The translations under genes and the position numbers were made by a program. From CBDBUR01 sp965209065 (GTDB taxonomy: Bacteria; Pseudomonadota; Alphaproteobacteria; JAPOUT01; G958296285), in assembly GCA_965209065.1 (NCBI GenBank), contig OZ242373.1, positions 930,001 to 994,000 on the forward strand: DNA of 64,000 nucleotides, in the 5' to 3' direction. How positions within the stretch are numbered: position 1 is the first letter of the stretch; every line of letters begins with the position of its first letter. Shown here one piece after another: positions 61,302 through 64,000 of this stretch. Under the pieces are notes generated by a model, which was not told the DNA's origin, searched no databases, and saw only the letters and a list, made by a program, of their open reading frames with translations.

Positions 61302-62090
61302 ATGTTAAAGAACCTACTCACATCTAAAAAGCTGCTTATCAATGTTCTATTGTTGGCGATTATCGGCTTTTTCTTGATTGACTCCGCTGCCGTGCGGAGA
61401 ATGGCGAACACCAATCGTGGCGAAATAATAAGAGTCGCCTTGATTGATAAGGTCGGGGATAATCTGCTTTTTCGCGGCTCCGATGCGGTCATTCGGGGCA
61501 AGGCTTTCGCCATTGATGAGCTGGTTGAGCGAATGAAGGAGGCGGCGCAAAAAAACAACGTTGCTTTCCCTAAGGAATTTTACCTCGTTGATGTTAGCCT
61601 GCTTTCCATAGAGCGTGGTTCGCTGGAGATAGAAGAAAGGTTTTTCGCGGATAATGCTCATCGGGGTGAGTTTGTCAATATCCCGGTTTTCGGCATTCTG
61701 CCGAGTAGCGGGGTGAATAGATACCTCGCGAGCTTGAGTGCTTTCGTCAATGGCATTTCGGGTCTAGACAATGGCTCTATTTCTTTTGATATTAAGGCGG
61801 TTGAAACGATAAGGCGGCAACTGACGCGCAGGGATAAATCTATTCCTATTATTGTTTATGTTCATTGTATGGCGGGCTGTGATAGGACGGGCGAGGTTGT
61901 CGCGGAATATCGGTTGAAGTTCAAAAAGGATATATCGCTCACGCAAGCGGTTGAGATGAATAATAAAGAATGCGGTCGCCCTCAAGATGCCCATAACATC
62001 GCGGCTATAAAGAAGTTCTGCACGGATATACTCCGCGCCACCACTAAATGCGAGCTATCAAGCTATCAGGCGAAAAATAATAAAAAATAG
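61302..62090 (+). CDS. Membrane-anchored tyrosine/dual-specificity phosphatase-like protein
   Basis: 262 residues. One N-terminal membrane helix (LLINVLLLAIIGFFLIDSA), then a domain with the Cys-x5-Arg phosphatase loop VHCMAGCDRTGE (Cys189, Arg195), the signature of protein tyrosine/dual-specificity phosphatases. The domain probably faces the periplasm. General-acid Asp cannot be placed with confidence. The substrate may be a phosphoprotein, phosphoinositide-like lipid or nucleotide. It is divergent from the leader/pseudogene C pair and followed by a TonB/TolA-like gene. Confidence 0.75.
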   Translation: MLKNLLTSKKLLINVLLLAIIGFFLIDSAAVRRMANTNRGEIIRVALIDKVGDNLLFRGSDAVIRGKAFAIDELVERMKEAAQKNNVAFPKEFYLVDVSLLSIERGSLEIEERFFADNAHRGEFVNIPVFGILPSSGVNRYLASLSAFVNGISGLDNGSISFDIKAVETIRRQLTRRDKSIPIIVYVHCMAGCDRTGEVVAEYRLKFKKDISLTQAVEMNNKECGRPQDAHNIAAIKKFCTDILRATTKCELSSYQAKNNKK

Positions 62091-62129
62091 CCTTTTACAA
62101 CCCCTGCCATAAAAATATAAAATGGAGGT

Positions 62130-63086
62130 ATGGGGAATACTGACTACAAAAGAGCTAACTACAAAAGAGCATGGACAGGCTCGTTTTTAATCCACGTGAT
62201 TGTTCTTGCCATATTTTATCCGTCTATTTTCAACCTAGACAGGCTAAGCGATGCGCTTGATATTGCCTTGCTGGGCTCGCGTGGCGGCGTAAGCTGGGCG
62301 GAGACTATAGGGCTCACTTCTAGCGGCGGCAAAACCGGCACGGAGGAAAAGGCGCGCCAAGATGAGGGCGAGAGGTTAAGGGTGGAGATTGTTGTGCTTG
62401 CCAATAATGGCAACGATATTTTTTCCAAAAACAAGCCGCTCGATAGTTCGGGTGCGAAGGCAAGAGAGGCGCAAACGACTCCTGCTGATTTAGGCAAGCA
62501 GGCGCAAAAGAAAAAGCGCAAGGCGGAAAGTGAAAAGTTAAGCTCGGCGCCGGCTTCGGCGGAGGCTGCGGCGCGCGCGGGCAAGTCGCGCAACGAGACG
62601 ATTGGCAAGGACATCGCCGGCACGCGTGGCGCGGGCGGTGCCGACAAGGACGCGCAAGGGCAATTTATTAGCGGCAAGGAGGTGAAGAAACTTCTGACCG
62701 GCTGGACGTTTATCGGCACGAATGGCTTTGCCGATGGCTCAATTAGCAACGACACCCGCCACCAGAGGCGCAAAGTGAGATGGGAGGTTTATTACCATTC
62801 GGACGGCAGCTTGGACGCGCGCTTTTTCAAGAGCGCATCGGTGCGTCCGCATGGCAAGTTGTCCATACGTGAATTTTACTCATCGGGTCGCTGGTGGATT
62901 AAGGGGAATTGGTTATGCCAATCTATATCCAAGTGGTTTTATGGGGGCGAGGTTTGCTTCGAGGTTCGGCGCAAGAAAAACAAATTTATGGCTTTATATT
63001 ATGCTTCTTGCTGGGGGGTATCGCGTTGCTATGAGGGTAGGCTTGGACCTCAAGGTGCGATTTACGAGGGCGACCGCATCAACTAA
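62130..63086 (+). CDS. TonB/TolA-like membrane protein with C-terminal Cys-containing domain
   Basis: 318 residues. Short basic N-terminus, one membrane helix (TGSFLIHVIVLAIFYPSIF, residues 16-34) as in TonB/TolA, a long Lys/Ala/Glu-rich linker, then a C-terminal domain (about 190-318) with WWIKGNWLCQSISKWFYGGEVCFEVRRKKN. That W-x-V-x-G-x-LC...W...G...CF-x-VR pattern is seen in small secreted alphaproteobacterial domains (DUF995-like, from memory). GGAGG touches the ATG, so the spacing is poor and the start is uncertain. Confidence 0.65.
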   Translation: MGNTDYKRANYKRAWTGSFLIHVIVLAIFYPSIFNLDRLSDALDIALLGSRGGVSWAETIGLTSSGGKTGTEEKARQDEGERLRVEIVVLANNGNDIFSKNKPLDSSGAKAREAQTTPADLGKQAQKKKRKAESEKLSSAPASAEAAARAGKSRNETIGKDIAGTRGAGGADKDAQGQFISGKEVKKLLTGWTFIGTNGFADGSISNDTRHQRRKVRWEVYYHSDGSLDARFFKSASVRPHGKLSIREFYSSGRWWIKGNWLCQSISKWFYGGEVCFEVRRKKNKFMALYYASCWGVSRCYEGRLGPQGAIYEGDRIN

Positions 63087-63706
63087 AAGCGCCAGATGAT
63101 ACCTGAGCGCACTTCATTGGCTTCTCTATTGCCTTGATGGTGGAGGTAGTAAAGGCGAACGCCTAGACCTAAACCAATTTCATATTCCACGCCGCCGCCA
63201 AAAGCGAACGCGCTTTCGTTGATATTGCCAAAATCTTCTAGGTCGCTTGCGCTATTAACCCGCACGCCATTTTTCACGTTGGAGTCGGTATAGACATAGC
63301 CGACACGTCCAAACAGGAGCACATCATCGAGCAAATAAATGCCGCCATCAACCATAGCGTTGAGTATCCATTTATCGTCTATGTTCGTTTTGAAAGTATC
63401 GCTCGTGCCGGTAAATTCTCTAGAGATGGAGCCATCGCTATCAATGCCGACAAAAGTGAGCTCGGCGCCGGCATAGAGGCGCAAGAAAGACAGCCCAACG
63501 CCTAAGCCACCGCCATAAACGAAGCCATCACTTTTGGCTGTCGTAGCGGGGGCGGTTTGTCCGCTATCGTCCACGGCTTTTACTTTTTGACTAACCGCTT
63601 GGTAGCCGCCCTCGCCGACAATATACAAATCAACAAGCGGGATACAAGCCGACAGGTTCATCGCGAAAAATAATAGGGCGAGAGACAAATAAGAACGATA
63701 CTTCAT
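63083..63706 (-). CDS. Outer-membrane beta-barrel lipoprotein-like protein
   Basis: About 207 residues from the ATG at 63706; a longer open frame upstream runs through the tRNA-Ala gene and is not real. The signal peptide ends LSAC, a possible lipobox. The body shows repeated barrel strands (GLGVGLSFLRLYAGAELTFVG; LLFGRVGYVYTDS; AFGGGVEYEIGLGLGVRLYYLHH) and ends IIWRF. Function unknown. Confidence 0.75.
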   Translation of the reverse strand: MKYRSYLSLALLFFAMNLSACIPLVDLYIVGEGGYQAVSQKVKAVDDSGQTAPATTAKSDGFVYGGGLGVGLSFLRLYAGAELTFVGIDSDGSISREFTGTSDTFKTNIDDKWILNAMVDGGIYLLDDVLLFGRVGYVYTDSNVKNGVRVNSASDLEDFGNINESAFAFGGGVEYEIGLGLGVRLYYLHHQGNREANEVRSGIIWRF

Positions 63707-63722
63707 TCTACCTCCTTCAGTT

Positions 63723-63798
63723 TGGTGGAGCTGGACGGGATCGAACCGACTACCTCCTGCTTGCAAAGCAGGCGCTCTCCCAGATGAGCTACAGCCCC
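63723..63798 (-). tRNA. alaT: tRNA-Ala (UGC)
   Basis: 76 nt with encoded CCA. Minus strand GGGGCTGTAGCTCATCTGG..., anticodon loop CTTTGCAAG with anticodon TGC, T arm GTCGG-TTCGATC-CCGTC, ending CCAGCTCCACCA. In most bacteria this tRNA lies in the 16S-23S spacer; here it stands alone, in line with the split rRNA genes. Confidence 0.96.
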
Positions 63799-63851
63799 TG
63801 CTTTGTCTAAACAACGAGAATACATCATAGGAGAGAAACATAGCATATAAG

Positions 63852-64000
63852 CTAGAATCGCACAACCACATTAGCGCGCGCTTCGTGGATATTCTCTTGC
63901 CTGATGAGACCACAGCTAACGTCTTCTATACAGCCTTCATAGCGCACGAAGCGATAGCCTGTGTCGAGCGCGAGCCAAGGCGCTAAATCCCAGCGAAGCC
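63852..64000 (-). CDS. Outer-membrane protein, C-terminal fragment
   Basis: The last 48 codons or so of a gene that runs off the right edge. The translation (WDLAPWLALDTGYRFVRYEG...ARANVVVRF) has barrel-like alternation and ends in Phe, the outer-membrane insertion signal. It lies just upstream of tRNA-Ala and the barrel gene at 63083-63706, so this is a second barrel gene in the same direction. Confidence 0.6.
   Translation of the reverse strand, partial: LRWDLAPWLALDTGYRFVRYEGCIEDVSCGLIRQENIHEARANVVVRF

Noticed and set aside
63707..63913. N-terminal extension of the barrel protein at 63083-63706
   Set aside because: The extra frame reads through the tRNA-Ala gene; the ATG at 63706 directly before the signal peptide is the credible start.

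Overview
The window is chromosomal DNA from an alphaproteobacterium of moderate GC content. Several gene neighbourhoods are typical of that class: a cytochrome aa3 oxidase block (thrC, SURF1, ctaE, ctaG, a small membrane protein, ctaB, ctaD, ctaC), ispH-thrB-rnhA, tolQRAB-pal-cpoB, and gcvT-gcvH-gcvPA-gcvPB behind a tandem glycine riboswitch. I cannot place it below class level.

From 1 to 44 kb the content is mostly core: metH-metF, mlaA-mlaC, ettA, tRNA-Ile(CAU), rpoD, dnaG, an MFS carrier, tldD, the glycine cleavage system, ispH-thrB-rnhA, a GGDEF/EAL regulator, the oxidase genes, tilS (which modifies tRNA-Ile(CAU)) and the Tol-Pal system. One foreign-looking AT-rich gene, a DNA methyltransferase fused to an Mrr-like nuclease domain, sits between the MFS gene and tldD.

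From 44.6 to 64 kb the window is accessory and rearranged. It holds (i) a family of small secreted, nuclease-like proteins, each behind the same structured leader RNA (44.8, 60.8 and 61.2 kb, the last with a broken gene); (ii) a two-gene cassette flanked by 30-bp perfect direct repeats; (iii) beta-barrel and Sel1-repeat envelope proteins; (iv) an MvaI/BcnI-like restriction-modification pair; (v) copA-copB; (vi) three AT-rich hypothetical genes; (vii) a 23S rRNA gene standing alone, with no 16S or 5S beside it; and (viii) a membrane-anchored tyrosine-phosphatase-like protein, a TonB/TolA-like protein and tRNA-Ala.

Two observations stand out. First, the 23S gene is interrupted in helix 45 by an insert of about 1.17 kb, closed by a 30-bp stem. 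It encodes, in the rRNA sense direction, an antitoxin-like protein, a Doc/Fic toxin and a third small protein, so a toxin-antitoxin module lives inside an rRNA gene. Second, the leaders of the secreted family can switch between a closing stem and a hairpin that masks the Shine-Dalgarno sequence, and the genes behind them seem to start at ATA or ATC. This looks like an undescribed cis-regulatory RNA tied to an undescribed secreted protein family.
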